Of a stretch of DNA of 54,119 bases, positions 22,174 to 36,715 are shown piece by piece. The stretch covers positions 1 through 54,119 of the forward strand of contig NZ_SWDV01000049.1 in assembly GCF_005877905.1 (NCBI RefSeq), given 5' to 3'. A program made the position numbers and the translations under genes. The notes beneath the pieces are model-generated. The model was not told where the DNA came from. It was given only the letters and a program-made list of their open reading frames with translations, and did no database searches. The DNA is from Pseudomonas nicosulfuronedens. Lineage in GTDB: Bacteria > Pseudomonadota > Gammaproteobacteria > Pseudomonadales > Pseudomonadaceae. Positions within the stretch are counted from its first letter, which is position 1; each line of letters opens with the position of its first letter.

Positions 22174-22203
22174 ATCATGCACTTTCAAACGAGCGTTCGT
22201 CAA
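22174..22203 (-). promoter_or_regulatory. Candidate aceA promoter
   Basis: Minus-strand TTGACG (22198-22203) and CATGAT (22174-22179) with 18-base spacing. It lies just downstream of the RccR-type site, a position where a bound repressor could block RNA polymerase. Implies a leader of about 400 bases before aceA. Pattern only. Confidence 0.45.
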
Positions 22204-22208
22204 ACGTT

Positions 22209-22236
22209 TTGTAGTGTTTTTTTTGGACTACTACAC
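22209..22236. promoter_or_regulatory. RccR-type operator (28-bp class)
   Basis: Inverted hexamers TGTAGT (22210-22215) and ACTACA (22230-22235) separated by 14 bases including a T8 run; one flanking base on each side makes 28 bp. RccR, a KDPG-responsive RpiR-family regulator of P. fluorescens, is described as binding a 28-bp pseudopalindrome at aceA and a 15-bp version at aceE (recalled). The size and gene context fit well. Confidence 0.65.
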
Positions 22237-22275
22237 GAAGGTCTAACGAGGACTGGCAAGTCACCTGCGGAAGGA

Positions 22276-23091
22276 TTAGTCGAGCACTTCGACCTTCACC
22301 CGCAGGCTGCTGTCGCTACGTCCCTGGGTACTGTACTGGCGGGTATAGCCGTTCTGGGTGCTCTGGTTGCTCTGGCTGACGCCACCGATCTCGATCCACT
22401 GGCCAATGGGCCCGCTGATGCTGGTGTCCGCCGAGCTGGTATTCATCGAGCCCTGGTAATTGCCGTTGAAGCGGTCGTTGCGCGTGCTCAGAGTGATGTG
22501 CACCAGATTGCCGGTGATACTGGCGGTCACATACATGCCCTGGTTGGCATCACGGTACTCGGTCTGGCTGTAGACCTGGCCGTAGGGGCCGATGCCGGCG
22601 TTGGTCACTGGCTGGCTCTGGCCGACCTGGATGAAGGCGGGGGAGCCTTCGGTAGTGCGCACCTGCTGTGTGCCGCCGCCGCGACTGTTGGTGGATCGAT
22701 TGATGATGCGCACCTGGTCGCGGCCGTTGACTTCCCCGCGGCCAGCCTGGATGTCCACATTGCCGGCGCTGACCGAGCCGTTCACCGAGTAGCCGCTCTG
22801 GCTACCCTGGCTGCCATCGAGCGTATCGACGCTGATCAGTAGTTGATGCGGGCGCGTATCCAGCTGCTCGAGAACCTGCTGCAGTTCGCGGATCTTCGCC
22901 AGTTCGGCGTTCACCACCAGTTGGTTTCCATAGGCGGTAACCCGGCCTTCGTTGCCCAGCACCTGCTGTGCCACCGGCAGTACATCTTCGGCGGTGCGGT
23001 AGTTGAGCGGAATGATCTCGGTGCGAGGCGCCGCGACGGCGGACAAGCTGATCGCGCAGGCGAAAATCAAGGCGAGTGAGTGTCGGCTCAA
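22276..23091 (-). CDS. Secreted secretin-N-domain-like protein
   Basis: 271 residues. An N-terminal signal peptide (about 1-20, ending SAVAA) targets it to the periplasm. Residues about 27-80 resemble the small secretin N-domain repeat (YRTAEDVLPVAQQVLG ... AYGNQLVVNAE ... IRELQQVLEQLD). The rest is Ser/Gly/Gln/Asn-rich, with beta-strand character and no secretin pore domain, so it is not itself a secretin. PAO1 PA2633 by position; function unknown. Its ATG overlaps the stop codon of the upstream gene (ATGA). Confidence 0.8.
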   Translation of the reverse strand: MSRHSLALIFACAISLSAVAAPRTEIIPLNYRTAEDVLPVAQQVLGNEGRVTAYGNQLVVNAELAKIRELQQVLEQLDTRPHQLLISVDTLDGSQGSQSGYSVNGSVSAGNVDIQAGRGEVNGRDQVRIINRSTNSRGGGTQQVRTTEGSPAFIQVGQSQPVTNAGIGPYGQVYSQTEYRDANQGMYVTASITGNLVHITLSTRNDRFNGNYQGSMNTSSADTSISGPIGQWIEIGGVSQSNQSTQNGYTRQYSTQGRSDSSLRVKVEVLD

Positions 23092-23714
23092 ATCAGAAAG
23101 CTCCGCAGGTTCGGGTCGAGGACGCTGGTGTTCCAGGTCTGTTCGAATTGCGCGATCAGCTGACGGACGCGCCCAGCGTTGTTGTAGTGCGCATAGCCAG
23201 CGTATTCGCCGGGCTCAGGGCGCAGCAACAGGCCACAATCGTCGGCGAGGAGGAAGGCGTGCTCCTCGCTCGGATAGTCAGGGTTGATCCGGCGGATCTG
23301 GCAGTAGCTGGACAGGCGACGGCTGAGGTTGAGCAGGCGATGGCCTTCCTTCACCGCACGGGTGCTGTCGCGCACCAGGATCATCAGGCGGTTGCGCGGA
23401 TTGCCCAGCAGCAATTGGGTGCAGGCCTCCTGGATGCTGCTGTGATGATACAGCCAGGGCTCAAGGTCGGGGGTATAGAGATAGAGCGTGCGGCGCGCCT
23501 GCTGGGTCAGTGCGAGCGCATGGGCGCGGGCCTGTTCGGGCTTGTTGAAACGCTGTAGTTGGTCGCCTTCGCCGAGCTTGAATGGTGCGGGCTCCAGAAC
23601 TTCAGGCGGCAGCGCTTCGCTGGGCGGGTTATGGACAGTAAAACGCCCCGGTGACTGAAACTCGATATCCGGCAGTTCTACCGGGAGGTCGTCTTGGTCC
23701 GGGGCGTTATCCAT
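23088..23714 (-). CDS. Uncharacterised PLD-like protein (DUF7931 type)
   Basis: 208-residue soluble protein. After a proline-rich N-terminus (1-50), residues about 60-205 look like a phospholipase-D-type fold used without catalysis: RRTLYLYTPDLEPWLYHH, NRLMILVRDSTRAVKEGHRL and EHAFLLADDCGLLLRP, but no HKD motif. PAO1 PA2632 by position; I believe it corresponds to DUF7931 but could not check. Overlaps the secretin-N-like gene by four bases and follows the GNAT gene by 22 bases, so the four genes from RoxA to here form one unit. Confidence 0.7.
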   Translation of the reverse strand: MDNAPDQDDLPVELPDIEFQSPGRFTVHNPPSEALPPEVLEPAPFKLGEGDQLQRFNKPEQARAHALALTQQARRTLYLYTPDLEPWLYHHSSIQEACTQLLLGNPRNRLMILVRDSTRAVKEGHRLLNLSRRLSSYCQIRRINPDYPSEEHAFLLADDCGLLLRPEPGEYAGYAHYNNAGRVRQLIAQFEQTWNTSVLDPNLRSFLI

Positions 23715-23736
23715 GTCGCTCCTTGCTCGTCGCTGC

Positions 23737-24165
23737 TCAGGCGCTTTCGCGCACCATGTCCACGTGGGGGAGGCCGGCGTCGAGGAATTCGCCGCTGGCT
23801 ACCTGGAAGCCTAGTCGTTCGTAGAAGGGGATGGCGTAGACCTGCGCTGTCAGCAACTGGCGCTGCAGGCCCTGGCTTTCCGCCTGTTCGATGGCGGCAC
23901 GCATCAGCAGGTCGCCGACCTTCAGGCCGCGCCAGTCCTTGAGGACCGACACCCGGCCAATGTGCCCGTCCGGCAGGAGGCGGGCGGTGCCGATGGCGTA
24001 GTCGCCTTCGAAGGCCAGGAAGTGCACGGCTTCGACATCCTCGGCGTCCCATTCGAGTTCCGGCGGGACCGATTGCTCGGCGATGAAAACCGCCTCGCGA
24101 ATGCGCCGCAGATCGGCATTATCCTTCTGCCAGTCTGCGACGCGAACCCTGATCTTGCTACTCAT
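23737..24165 (-). CDS. GNAT family N-acetyltransferase
   Basis: 142-residue acetyl-CoA-dependent acetyltransferase (ElaA/PA2631 type). The acetyl-CoA motif A is visible as IGRVSVLKDWRGLKVGDLLM, preceded by the strand HFLAFEGDYAIGTARL and followed by the C-terminal AIPFYERLGFQVASGEFLDAG-type region. Start chosen at ATG 24165, with GGAG 7 bases upstream inside the end of roxA; the two genes overlap by 8 bases. Substrate unknown. Confidence 0.9.
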   Translation of the reverse strand: MSSKIRVRVADWQKDNADLRRIREAVFIAEQSVPPELEWDAEDVEAVHFLAFEGDYAIGTARLLPDGHIGRVSVLKDWRGLKVGDLLMRAAIEQAESQGLQRQLLTAQVYAIPFYERLGFQVASGEFLDAGLPHVDMVRESA

Positions 24166-25333
24166 CGGCAAACTCCAGACTGCCCTGTTTGATCAGTTCT
24201 CCGATGAGCTTACGCCCATCGTCGTCGGCCAGCCATTGGCCGAGATTCCCTTCGTGCAGCGACTCCGCCGAGCAGACCAGCTTGAGCAGGTCGCGCAGTT
24301 TTTCCGGCAGCACCACGGTCTGGCCGCTGGCGAACAGCAGCAGGCCGACGTCCACTTCGCTCCAGGCCATGCGGGCGCTGGGGTTGCGGATCAGTACTTC
24401 GCCGTCTTCGATGGCGGCTGTCAGATCGTCTTCCTCGATCTCCTCGCCAGCCACGAGTTCCGGGTAGCGTGGCTCGGTCATGAACTGGCCGAACCAGGTG
24501 AGCAGCAGGCGTTCATCGCTCATGTGCTCCTGCAGCAGATTCTTCAGGCGATCGAGGGCGTCGCGCTGGATCTGGTGCTGGTCGGAGTCGCCTTTCATTG
24601 CGGCCATGCCGGCGTCGCTGTAGCGCTCCTCGTCGGAGAGGAACTGGGCGAGGAAGTCGGTGAAGTGGGTCAGCACTTCGGCGGCGCTGGGTGCGCGGAA
24701 GCCGACCGAGTAGGTCATGCAGTCGTCTTCGGCGATGCCATAGTGGGCCACGCGCGGCGGCAGGTAGAGCATGTCGCCGGGTTCCAGGACCCAGTCGGCG
24801 TTCTCCTCGAATTCCGCGAGGATGCGCAGGTCGGCGTGGGGCAGCATCGGGCTGGTGGCGTCGCAGGTCTGGCCGACTTTCCAGCGGCGACGGCCGTGGC
24901 CCTGCAGCAGGAACACGTCGTAGTTGTCGAAGTGCGGGCCGACGCCGCCACCCGGTGCGGCGTAGCTGATCATTACGTCATCAATACGCCAGCTGGGGAG
25001 GAACTTGAAGTGTTCCAGTAGTTCGGCGACTTCCGGGATGAACTGGTCGACGGCCTGGACCAGCAGGGTCCAGTCGCGCTCGGGCATCTGGCTGAAGGTG
25101 TCTTCCTGGAACGGGCCGCGGCGCAGTTCCCACGGGCTGTCGCCGTGTTCGAGGACGATGCGCGACTCGATCATCTCTTCCAGGGCGAGGCCGGCCAGTT
25201 CGTCAGGGTCCAGCGGGCTCTTGAAGTCGGGGATGGCCTGGCGTACCAGCAGAGGCTTTTTCTGCCAGTAATCGCGGAGGAATTCTTCGGCGCTGATGCC
25301 GCCCAAAAGCTGAAGAGGAATAACAGGATTCAT
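24158..25333 (-). CDS. roxA: Ribosomal oxygenase RoxA (YcfD type, L16 arginine hydroxylase)
   Basis: 391-residue 2-oxoglutarate- and Fe(II)-dependent JmjC-type oxygenase. E. coli YcfD hydroxylates an arginine of ribosomal protein L16. The metal triad is visible: His134 and Asp136 in GPHFDNYDVFLLQ, and His197 in RVAHYGIA. The C-terminal half forms the dimerisation and winged-helix region (LSDEERYSD ... TWFGQFMTEPRYPE). First gene of a four-gene minus-strand unit with the GNAT, PLD-like and secretin-N-like genes. Confidence 0.9.
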   Translation of the reverse strand: MNPVIPLQLLGGISAEEFLRDYWQKKPLLVRQAIPDFKSPLDPDELAGLALEEMIESRIVLEHGDSPWELRRGPFQEDTFSQMPERDWTLLVQAVDQFIPEVAELLEHFKFLPSWRIDDVMISYAAPGGGVGPHFDNYDVFLLQGHGRRRWKVGQTCDATSPMLPHADLRILAEFEENADWVLEPGDMLYLPPRVAHYGIAEDDCMTYSVGFRAPSAAEVLTHFTDFLAQFLSDEERYSDAGMAAMKGDSDQHQIQRDALDRLKNLLQEHMSDERLLLTWFGQFMTEPRYPELVAGEEIEEDDLTAAIEDGEVLIRNPSARMAWSEVDVGLLLFASGQTVVLPEKLRDLLKLVCSAESLHEGNLGQWLADDDGRKLIGELIKQGSLEFADE

Positions 25334-25354
25334 CGTTAAGTCCTTGAAACAAAA

Positions 25355-25375
25355 ACGCCCGGCACAGCCGGGCGT
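25355..25375 (-). terminator. Intrinsic terminator of purB
   Basis: Perfect 9-bp stem ACGCCCGGC/GCCGGGCGT with loop ACA, followed on the minus strand by a T run (plus 25350-25355). It lies between the purB stop (25394) and the roxA ATG (25333), separating the two units. Confidence 0.9.
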
Positions 25376-25393
25376 GCAAAGTCGGGGCGAATC

Positions 25394-28604
<3,211 letters not shown>

Positions 28605-28675
28605 GGTGGCGCATCACGGGTGCAGGTAAAGGCGGGGATTCTACCAGAGCCGAGCGGCAGAGGCTCGGGCTCGGC

Positions 28676-29119
28676 TCAGTCGCGGATCAGAGCGAGCGGG
28701 AAGCGCTCGCCTTCCAGATAATCGTCGATACAGCGCAGAACCAGGTGGCTGCGCCAGCGCTCGGGTTGTGCGGCCAGCTCTTCGCGGGTCATCCAGCGGG
28801 CGCCGAGGATGCCGTCGTCCAGTGCGCGCTCGGGGTGATGGCGCACAGGGCGGGCTGCAAAGCAGACGCGCTGGTAGGTCACGCCGTTGCTCGGCGCGGT
28901 GTACAGGTAGATGCCGGTGACGGCAGTCAGCTCTACGTCCCAGCCGGTTTCTTCGAGAGTTTCGCGCACGGCGGCCTCGAGCAGGGTTTCGTTGGCTTCC
29001 AGGTGGCCGGCGGGCTGGTTGAAGACCTGTTTTTTGTCAGCGGACATTTCTTCCACGAGCAGGAAGCGGCCCTGGTCTTCGACGATAGTGGCGACGGTGA
29101 CGTGTGCTAGCCAGCGCAT
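28676..29119 (-). CDS. nudJ: Nudix hydrolase, NudJ type
   Basis: 147-residue nucleotide pyrophosphatase. The Nudix box is complete: GHLEANETLLEAAVRETLEE followed by TGW. NudJ of E. coli acts on thiamine pyrimidine pyrophosphates and nucleoside triphosphates; placement next to mnmA is conserved with E. coli. 71 bases upstream of mnmA on the same strand, so probably co-transcribed. Confidence 0.85.
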   Translation of the reverse strand: MRWLAHVTVATIVEDQGRFLLVEEMSADKKQVFNQPAGHLEANETLLEAAVRETLEETGWDVELTAVTGIYLYTAPSNGVTYQRVCFAARPVRHHPERALDDGILGARWMTREELAAQPERWRSHLVLRCIDDYLEGERFPLALIRD

Positions 29120-29185
29120 GGGTGTATTCCCCTTCGGAAGATGGCGTAAAAGGGCGCGAGTTTAACTTTGTCGAGCGCAGAAAGC

Positions 29186-29212
29186 AGAACCCCCGGCAGG
29201 GCCGGGGGTTCT
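29186..29212 (-). terminator. Terminator-like hairpin after idh
   Basis: Perfect 12-bp stem AGAACCCCCGGC/GCCGGGGGTTCT with loop AGG, just after the idh stop codon (29231). The following minus-strand run is only weakly T-rich (GCTTTCTG), so release may be inefficient or need Rho. Confidence 0.75.
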
Positions 29213-29230
29213 GGTGTCACACGAAGCGGT

Positions 29231-31453
<2,223 letters not shown>

Positions 31454-31810
31454 CTCGTTCTAACTCTCTTCTTTGCTGGGCGCGCACAGAGTCTCGAATC
31501 GCGTTGGTACACGCTTGCGGTCAGCGAAGTGGTTGACCGACCTTCGAGATTTGCCGCGGGGATATTGGGGCGCCAGTAGAGCGTTGTACGGCGGGATCCT
31601 GGTGAGGACGTGCGCCGCTGCGAGGAGAGAGTCTGGTCCCAGACTGCTCGGACCTCGATGACCATTAAGTCATGCCGGCCAGTATACCACCCTAAAGGCA
31701 GGGTGAAGCGTGTCCCTTTTTTAGACTAAGGAATGATGTAGTTCGATTACCGACTTGTGAGCTACCCTCTGTGGCTGCAAGAGGGTTTCAATCAAAAAGC
31801 GGAGTTCAGC
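31454..31810. other. Divergent idh-icd intergenic region
   Basis: 357 bases without a gene. A candidate idh promoter on the minus strand has TATACT (31681-31686) and CTTCAC (31703-31708) with 16-base spacing, and a 6-bp inverted repeat CACCCT/AGGGTG (31688-31705) sits between the two boxes like an operator. Near icd, a hairpin ACCCTC/GAGGGT (31764-31786) lies 25 bases before its ATG. No protein or RNA gene is seen. Confidence 0.5.
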
Positions 31811-33064
31811 ATGGGATACCAAAAGATCCAGGTGCCGGCCGGTGACAAAATCACCGTCAACGCCGATATGTCCTTGAATGTACCGAAGAACCCGATCATC
31901 CCCTTCATCGAGGGCGATGGCATTGGCGTCGATATCAGCCCGGTCATGATCAAGGTCGTCGACGCTGCCGTCGAGAAAGCCTACAAGGGCGACCGCAAGA
32001 TCGCGTGGATGGAAGTCTACGCCGGCGAGAAGGCCACGCAGGTCTATGACCAGGACACCTGGCTGCCCCAGGAAACCCTGGATGCCGTTCGCGACTACGT
32101 CGTATCGATCAAGGGCCCGCTGACCACTCCGGTGGGCGGTGGCATTCGCTCCCTGAACGTGGCCCTGCGCCAGCAACTCGACCTTTATGTCTGCTTGCGC
32201 CCGGTGCGTTGGTTCGAAGGTGTCCCGAGCCCGGTGAAAAAGCCTGGCGACGTCGACATGGTGATCTTCCGCGAGAACTCCGAAGACATCTACGCTGGCG
32301 TCGAGTGGAAGGCTGGCACCCCTGAGGCGCAGAAGGTCATCAAGTTCCTCACCGAGGAAATGGGCGTCAAGAAGATCCGCTTCACCGAAAACTGCGGCAT
32401 CGGCATCAAGCCGGTTTCCCAGGAGGGTACCAAGCGCCTGGTGCGCAAGGCCTTGCAGTATGCCGTGGACAATGACCGCAGCTCGGTCACCATCGTCCAC
32501 AAGGGCAATATCATGAAATTCACCGAGGGCGCCTTCAAGGACTGGGGTTATGAGCTCGCCCGTGACGAGTTCGGTGCGCAGTTGCTCGACGGCGGTCCCT
32601 GGATGCAGTTCAAGAACCCGGCCACCGGCAAGAATATCGTGGTAAAGGATGTGATCGCCGACGCCATGCTGCAGCAAATCCTGCTGCGCCCGGCCGAGTA
32701 CGACGTGATCGCCACCCTCAACCTGAACGGCGACTACCTATCCGATGCCCTGGCGGCGGAAGTGGGCGGCATCGGCATCGCGCCGGGCGCCAACCTGTCC
32801 GACTCGGTGGCCATGTTCGAGGCGACCCACGGCACCGCGCCGAAGTACGCCGGTCTGGACAAGGTCAACCCGGGTTCGGTGATCCTCTCCGCGGAGATGA
32901 TGCTGCGCCACATGGGCTGGCCTGAGGCGGCCGACCTGATCATCGATGGTGTTAATGGTGCCATCGCCGCGAAGACCGTGACCTACGACTTCGAGCGACT
33001 GATGGACGGTGCCAAGCTGCTGTCGTGCTCCGAGTTCGGCGACGCGATCATCGCCAAGATGTAA
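31811..33064 (+). CDS. icd: Isocitrate dehydrogenase (NADP), dimeric type
   Basis: 417-residue TCA-cycle enzyme, isocitrate to 2-oxoglutarate. The substrate serine that AceK phosphorylates in enteric bacteria lies in [16 protein letters not shown]; nucleotide and metal residues lie in [10 protein letters not shown] and [21 protein letters not shown]. Start at ATG 31811 ([11 protein letters not shown]), which gives the family length; an open frame extends 18 codons upstream without family similarity. Divergent from idh; ends at a strong two-way terminator. Confidence 0.96.
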   Translation: MGYQKIQVPAGDKITVNADMSLNVPKNPIIPFIEGDGIGVDISPVMIKVVDAAVEKAYKGDRKIAWMEVYAGEKATQVYDQDTWLPQETLDAVRDYVVSIKGPLTTPVGGGIRSLNVALRQQLDLYVCLRPVRWFEGVPSPVKKPGDVDMVIFRENSEDIYAGVEWKAGTPEAQKVIKFLTEEMGVKKIRFTENCGIGIKPVSQEGTKRLVRKALQYAVDNDRSSVTIVHKGNIMKFTEGAFKDWGYELARDEFGAQLLDGGPWMQFKNPATGKNIVVKDVIADAMLQQILLRPAEYDVIATLNLNGDYLSDALAAEVGGIGIAPGANLSDSVAMFEATHGTAPKYAGLDKVNPGSVILSAEMMLRHMGWPEAADLIIDGVNGAIAAKTVTYDFERLMDGAKLLSCSEFGDAIIAKM

Positions 33065-33085
33065 CCGGGTGGTTCTCCGCCCATG

Positions 33086-33114
33086 AAAAAGGCCGGCTTG
33101 CTGCCGGCCTTTTT
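33086..33114. terminator. Two-way terminator between icd and cspD
   Basis: Stem AAAAAGGCCGGC/GCCGGCCTTTTT (12 bp) with a TTGCT loop; A5 and T5 arms make it work for both convergent genes. Confidence 0.95.
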
Positions 33115-33137
33115 CGTTTCGTCTGATCCTTGACGAA

Positions 33138-33413
33138 TCAGGCTTCCGCCGTGAGGTTCTCTACCTCGCTGCTCGGAGCAGTCTGCGCGGACGGGGTGGA
33201 TGCATTGGCGTTGACGGGCTGGATGTTCACCGCGTGCAACCCCTTCGGACCTTGCAGGATCTCGAAACTGACGGGTTGGCCGGCCTTGAGTGTCTTGTAG
33301 CCATCCATCTGGATTGCCGAGTAATGAGCAAACAGGTCCTCATCTCGGCCATCAGCCAGGATGAAACCGTAGCCCTTGGCGTTGTTGAACCACTTGACCT
33401 TACCGCTAAGCAT
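33138..33413 (-). CDS. cspD: Cold-shock-like protein CspD
   Basis: 91-residue single-strand nucleic acid binding protein, five-stranded beta barrel. RNP1-type KGYGFIL and RNP2-type DLFAHYSAI are present. The Ser/Thr/Ala-rich tail (residues about 70-91) distinguishes CspD from the shorter CspA type. In E. coli CspD is induced in stationary phase and inhibits replication. Start ATG 33413. Position next to clpS-clpA is conserved with E. coli. Confidence 0.92.
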   Translation of the reverse strand: MLSGKVKWFNNAKGYGFILADGRDEDLFAHYSAIQMDGYKTLKAGQPVSFEILQGPKGLHAVNIQPVNANASTPSAQTAPSSEVENLTAEA

Positions 33414-33506
33414 GCTGATATCCCTCTGCAAAGGACTCCATCGCTGGAGTATCATCCACTACTATTCCGCTATGCCTTTTTCTAAAGACTGGCGTCCGGA
33501 ACTCCT

Positions 33507-33526
33507 GATACCCTCCGGGGGGTATC
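33507..33526. repeat. Inverted repeat in the cspD-clpS divergent region
   Basis: GATACCC (33507-33513) and GGGTATC (33520-33526) around TCCGGG. It is closer to cspD (94 bases before its ATG) than to clpS (116 bases). Could be an operator; no known motif recognised. Confidence 0.45.
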
Positions 33527-33641
33527 CTTTGGTTGTAACACCCTTTTGCCGTTAGTCAAGGCGGCGTCGTCTGGGCCTGAGAGGCGATTCAAACTCCGGC
33601 CGGCCCACTCATTCACCCACTCGCAAAGCTTTTATTCCAGC

Positions 33642-34004
33642 ATGCATGCAAGTAGCCAGATTCGACTAACATTCAATCAGGACCGCCCGGATCCATTGGA
33701 AGACGACGGGACGGGGCTGGCGGTTGAAGAAGCCAAGCCTGCCCTGAAGGCGCCGTCCATGTATCGGGTCATCATGTTCAACGATGATTACACTCCGATG
33801 GATTTCGTGGTTGAGGTGCTCGAGCTGTACTTCAACATGAACCGCGAGCAGGCAACCAAGGTCATGTTGACTGTGCATACCCAGGGCAAGGCGCACTGCG
33901 GGACCTTTACCCGCGATGTCGCGGAAACCAAAGCCATGCAGGTCAATCAATATGCGAGGGAGAGCCAACATCCACTGTTGTGCGAAATTGAGATAGAAGG
34001 TTGA
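33642..34004 (+). CDS. clpS: ATP-dependent Clp protease adapter ClpS
   Basis: 120-residue N-recognin that binds N-terminal Leu, Phe, Tyr or Trp and delivers the protein to ClpA-ClpP. The binding-pocket stretch [20 protein letters not shown] and the [19 protein letters not shown] loop are canonical. Start ATG 33642 ([17 protein letters not shown]), matching P. aeruginosa; no strong ribosome site is seen. Immediately upstream of clpA; the enzymes that add the leucine tags (aat, bpt) are 2.7 kb further on. Confidence 0.95.
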   Translation: MHASSQIRLTFNQDRPDPLEDDGTGLAVEEAKPALKAPSMYRVIMFNDDYTPMDFVVEVLELYFNMNREQATKVMLTVHTQGKAHCGTFTRDVAETKAMQVNQYARESQHPLLCEIEIEG

Positions 34005-34032
34005 TGCGGATGTTTGGGAGCGAGGTGAAGTC

Positions 34033-36306
34033 ATGTTGAATCGAGAGCTCGAAGTCACCCTCAATCTCGCCTTCAAGGAGGCGCGGGCGAAGCGGCATGA
34101 GTTCATGACCGTTGAGCACTTGCTGTTGGCGCTTCTGGATAATGAAGCTGCCGCGACGGTTCTGAAAGCGTGCGGTGCGAATCTGGACAAGCTGCGGCGA
34201 GACCTGCAGGAGTTCATCGATTCCACCACGCCGCTGATTCCCCAGCACGACGAGGATCGAGAAACCCAGCCAACCCTGGGCTTCCAGCGTGTCCTGCAGC
34301 GTGCCGTATTCCACGTGCAGAGTTCCGGTAAGCGCGAAGTCACCGGCGCCAACGTGCTGGTCGCCATCTTCAGCGAACAGGAAAGCCAGGCGGTGTTCCT
34401 GCTCAAGCAGCAGAGCGTTGCGCGGATCGACGTGGTCAACTACATCGCCCATGGCATCTCCAAGGTGCCGGGGCATGCCGAGCATCAGGACAGCGAGCAG
34501 GAAATGCAGGACGAGGAGGGCGGCGAGTCTTCCACTTCCAGTCATCCACTGGATGCCTATGCCAGCAATCTGAACGACCTGGCGCGCCAGGGGCGTATCG
34601 ACCCGCTTGTCGGGCGTGAGTCGGAAGTCGAGCGCGTCGCGCAGATCCTGGCTCGTCGCCGCAAGAACAACCCTCTGCTGGTGGGTGAGGCGGGTGTCGG
34701 CAAGACCGCCATTGCCGAAGGCCTGGCCAAGCGCATCGTCGATGGCCAGGTGCCGGACCTGCTGTCCGACAGCGTCGTCTACTCCCTGGACCTGGGTGCG
34801 CTGCTGGCGGGCACCAAGTACCGCGGCGATTTCGAGAAGCGCTTCAAGGCGCTGCTCAACGAACTGCGCAAGCGCCCGCATGCAGTACTGTTCATCGACG
34901 AAATCCACACCATCATCGGTGCCGGCGCGGCTTCGGGCGGGGTGATGGATGCGTCCAACCTGCTGAAGCCGCTGCTGTCGTCCGGTGAGATCCGTTGCAT
35001 CGGCTCGACCACCTTCCAGGAATTCCGCGGCATTTTCGAGAAGGACCGCGCGCTGGCTCGCCGCTTCCAGAAGGTCGACGTCACCGAGCCGTCCGTCGAG
35101 GATACCTTTGGCATCCTGAAAGGCCTGAAGCCGCGCTTCGAGCAGCACCACCACATCGAGTACAGCGATGAAGCGCTGCGTGCCGCCGCCGAGCTGGCTG
35201 CCCGCTACATCAATGACCGGCACATGCCGGACAAGGCCATCGACGTGATCGACGAGGCCGGTGCCTACCAGCGCCTGCAGCCGGAAGAGAAGCGCGTGAA
35301 GCGCATCGAGGTGCCGCAGGTCGAGGACATCGTCGCGAAGATCGCGCGGATTCCGCCCAAGCACGTGTCCAGCTCCGATAAAGAGCTGCTGCGCAACCTT
35401 GAGCGTGATCTGAAGCTGACCGTGTTTGGCCAGGCTGCGGCCATCGAGTCGCTGTCCACTGCCATCAAGCTGTCACGCGCCGGTCTCAAGTCGCCGGACA
35501 AACCAGTCGGCTCCTTCCTGTTCTCCGGTCCGACCGGGGTGGGCAAGACCGAGGTGGCTCGCCAGTTGGCGAAGGCGCTGGGCGTAGAGTTGGTGCGCTT
35601 CGACATGTCCGAGTACATGGAGCGGCATACCGTCTCTCGTCTGATTGGCGCGCCTCCGGGTTATGTCGGCTTCGACCAGGGTGGCCTGCTTACCGAGGCG
35701 ATCACCAAGACGCCGCACTGCGTGCTGCTGCTGGATGAGATCGAGAAGGCGCACCCGGAAGTCTTCAACCTGCTGCTGCAGGTGATGGACCACGGCACTC
35801 TGACCGACAACAACGGGCGCAAGGCGGACTTCCGCAACGTCATCCTGATCATGACTACCAACGCTGGTGCGGAAACCGCAGCGCGGGCCTCCATTGGCTT
35901 CACGCAGCAGGATCACTCCACCGATGCGATGGAAGTGATCAAGAAGAGCTTCACGCCTGAGTTCCGCAACCGCCTGGACACCATCATCCAGTTCGGCCGC
36001 CTGAGCCACGAGACCATCAAGAGCATCGTCGACAAGTTCCTCACCGAGTTGCAGGCGCAGCTGGAGGACAAGCACGTGCAGATCGAGGTCAGCGACTCGG
36101 CGCGCGGCTGGCTGGCTGACAAGGGCTATGACCCGCAGATGGGGGCTCGCCCTATGGCGCGACTCATCCAGGACAAGATCAAGCGGCCGCTGGCCGAAGA
36201 GATCCTGTTCGGTGAGCTGGCCGAGCATGGCGGTGTGGCACATGTGGACCTGAAGGATGGCGAGCTGGCCTTCGAGTTCGAGGTGATCGCCGCAGAGCCG
36301 GCCTGA
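34033..36306 (+). CDS. clpA: ATP-dependent Clp protease ATP-binding subunit ClpA
   Basis: 757-residue Hsp100 unfoldase that feeds substrates to ClpP. N-domain 1-150 with the two Clp_N repeats; first AAA module with Walker A GEAGVGKT near residue 218 and Walker B VLFIDEIH; second module with GPTGVGKT near 499 and [14 protein letters not shown]-terminal small domain. There is no ClpB middle domain. GAGG lies 6-9 bases before the ATG; 28 bases after clpS. Confidence 0.97.
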   Translation: MLNRELEVTLNLAFKEARAKRHEFMTVEHLLLALLDNEAAATVLKACGANLDKLRRDLQEFIDSTTPLIPQHDEDRETQPTLGFQRVLQRAVFHVQSSGKREVTGANVLVAIFSEQESQAVFLLKQQSVARIDVVNYIAHGISKVPGHAEHQDSEQEMQDEEGGESSTSSHPLDAYASNLNDLARQGRIDPLVGRESEVERVAQILARRRKNNPLLVGEAGVGKTAIAEGLAKRIVDGQVPDLLSDSVVYSLDLGALLAGTKYRGDFEKRFKALLNELRKRPHAVLFIDEIHTIIGAGAASGGVMDASNLLKPLLSSGEIRCIGSTTFQEFRGIFEKDRALARRFQKVDVTEPSVEDTFGILKGLKPRFEQHHHIEYSDEALRAAAELAARYINDRHMPDKAIDVIDEAGAYQRLQPEEKRVKRIEVPQVEDIVAKIARIPPKHVSSSDKELLRNLERDLKLTVFGQAAAIESLSTAIKLSRAGLKSPDKPVGSFLFSGPTGVGKTEVARQLAKALGVELVRFDMSEYMERHTVSRLIGAPPGYVGFDQGGLLTEAITKTPHCVLLLDEIEKAHPEVFNLLLQVMDHGTLTDNNGRKADFRNVILIMTTNAGAETAARASIGFTQQDHSTDAMEVIKKSFTPEFRNRLDTIIQFGRLSHETIKSIVDKFLTELQAQLEDKHVQIEVSDSARGWLADKGYDPQMGARPMARLIQDKIKRPLAEEILFGELAEHGGVAHVDLKDGELAFEFEVIAAEPA

Positions 36307-36329
36307 CGCGCATCAGTCAGACGCAAACG

Positions 36330-36382
36330 AAAACGCCCGGCAATGCCGGGCGTTTTTCTGTGTGCCGGTTTTTTACCGGCAC
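36330..36382. terminator. Tandem hairpins between clpA and infA
   Basis: First hairpin AAAACGCCCGGC/GCCGGGCGTTTT (36330-36356, loop AAT) is a strong two-way terminator. A second, GTGCCGGT/ACCGGCAC (36362-36382, T5 loop), follows six bases later, just after the infA stop codon on the minus strand. Confidence 0.9.
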
Positions 36383-36392
36383 CTACCGTCTA

Positions 36393-36611
36393 TCAGCGAG
36401 CGCGGTAGGTGATGCGACCCTTCGACAGGTCATAGGGCGTCAGTTCAACGCGAACTTTGTCGCCGGTCAGGATGCGGATGTAGTTCTTGCGCATCTTCCC
36501 GGAGATGTGCGCGGTAACGACGTGCCCGTTCTCCAACTCCACGCGGAACATGGTGTTGGGCAGGGTGTCGACGACAGTGCCTTCCATTTCGAAGCTGTCT
36601 TCTTTCGACAT
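36393..36611 (-). CDS. infA: Translation initiation factor IF-1
   Basis: 72-residue S1/OB-fold factor that occupies the ribosomal A site during initiation. Near-canonical sequence: [39 protein letters not shown] and [11 protein letters not shown]. Convergent with clpA. Confidence 0.97.
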
Positions 36612-36715
36612 GCAGTAGAACCCTCGGTATCTATGGTTGCCTGAAGTTTCAGGGCATTAAAAAAGGCACACATTGTGCCTGAAATCGCCCCACAACGCCA
36701 ATGGGTGTTTTCGCG

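Larger units (their letters stand above)
21766..22275. other. Long aceA upstream region (probable 5' leader)
   Basis: 510 bases without a convincing gene between aceA and the secretin-N-like gene. The distal part (22174-22236) contains the promoter and operator listed separately. The remaining 400 or so bases would be a long leader. Stem-loops visible in the minus-strand RNA include GAGGGC/GCCCUU near 22150 and GUCC-UGAG-GGAC near 22043; the latter is enclosed by a GUUGC/GCAAC pair spanning about 22017-22068. No known riboswitch was recognised. Confidence 0.5.

Noticed and set aside
31757..31810. Upstream extension of icd by 18 codons
   Set aside because: The extension overlaps a hairpin and has no family similarity; ATG 31811 gives the normal N-terminus and length.
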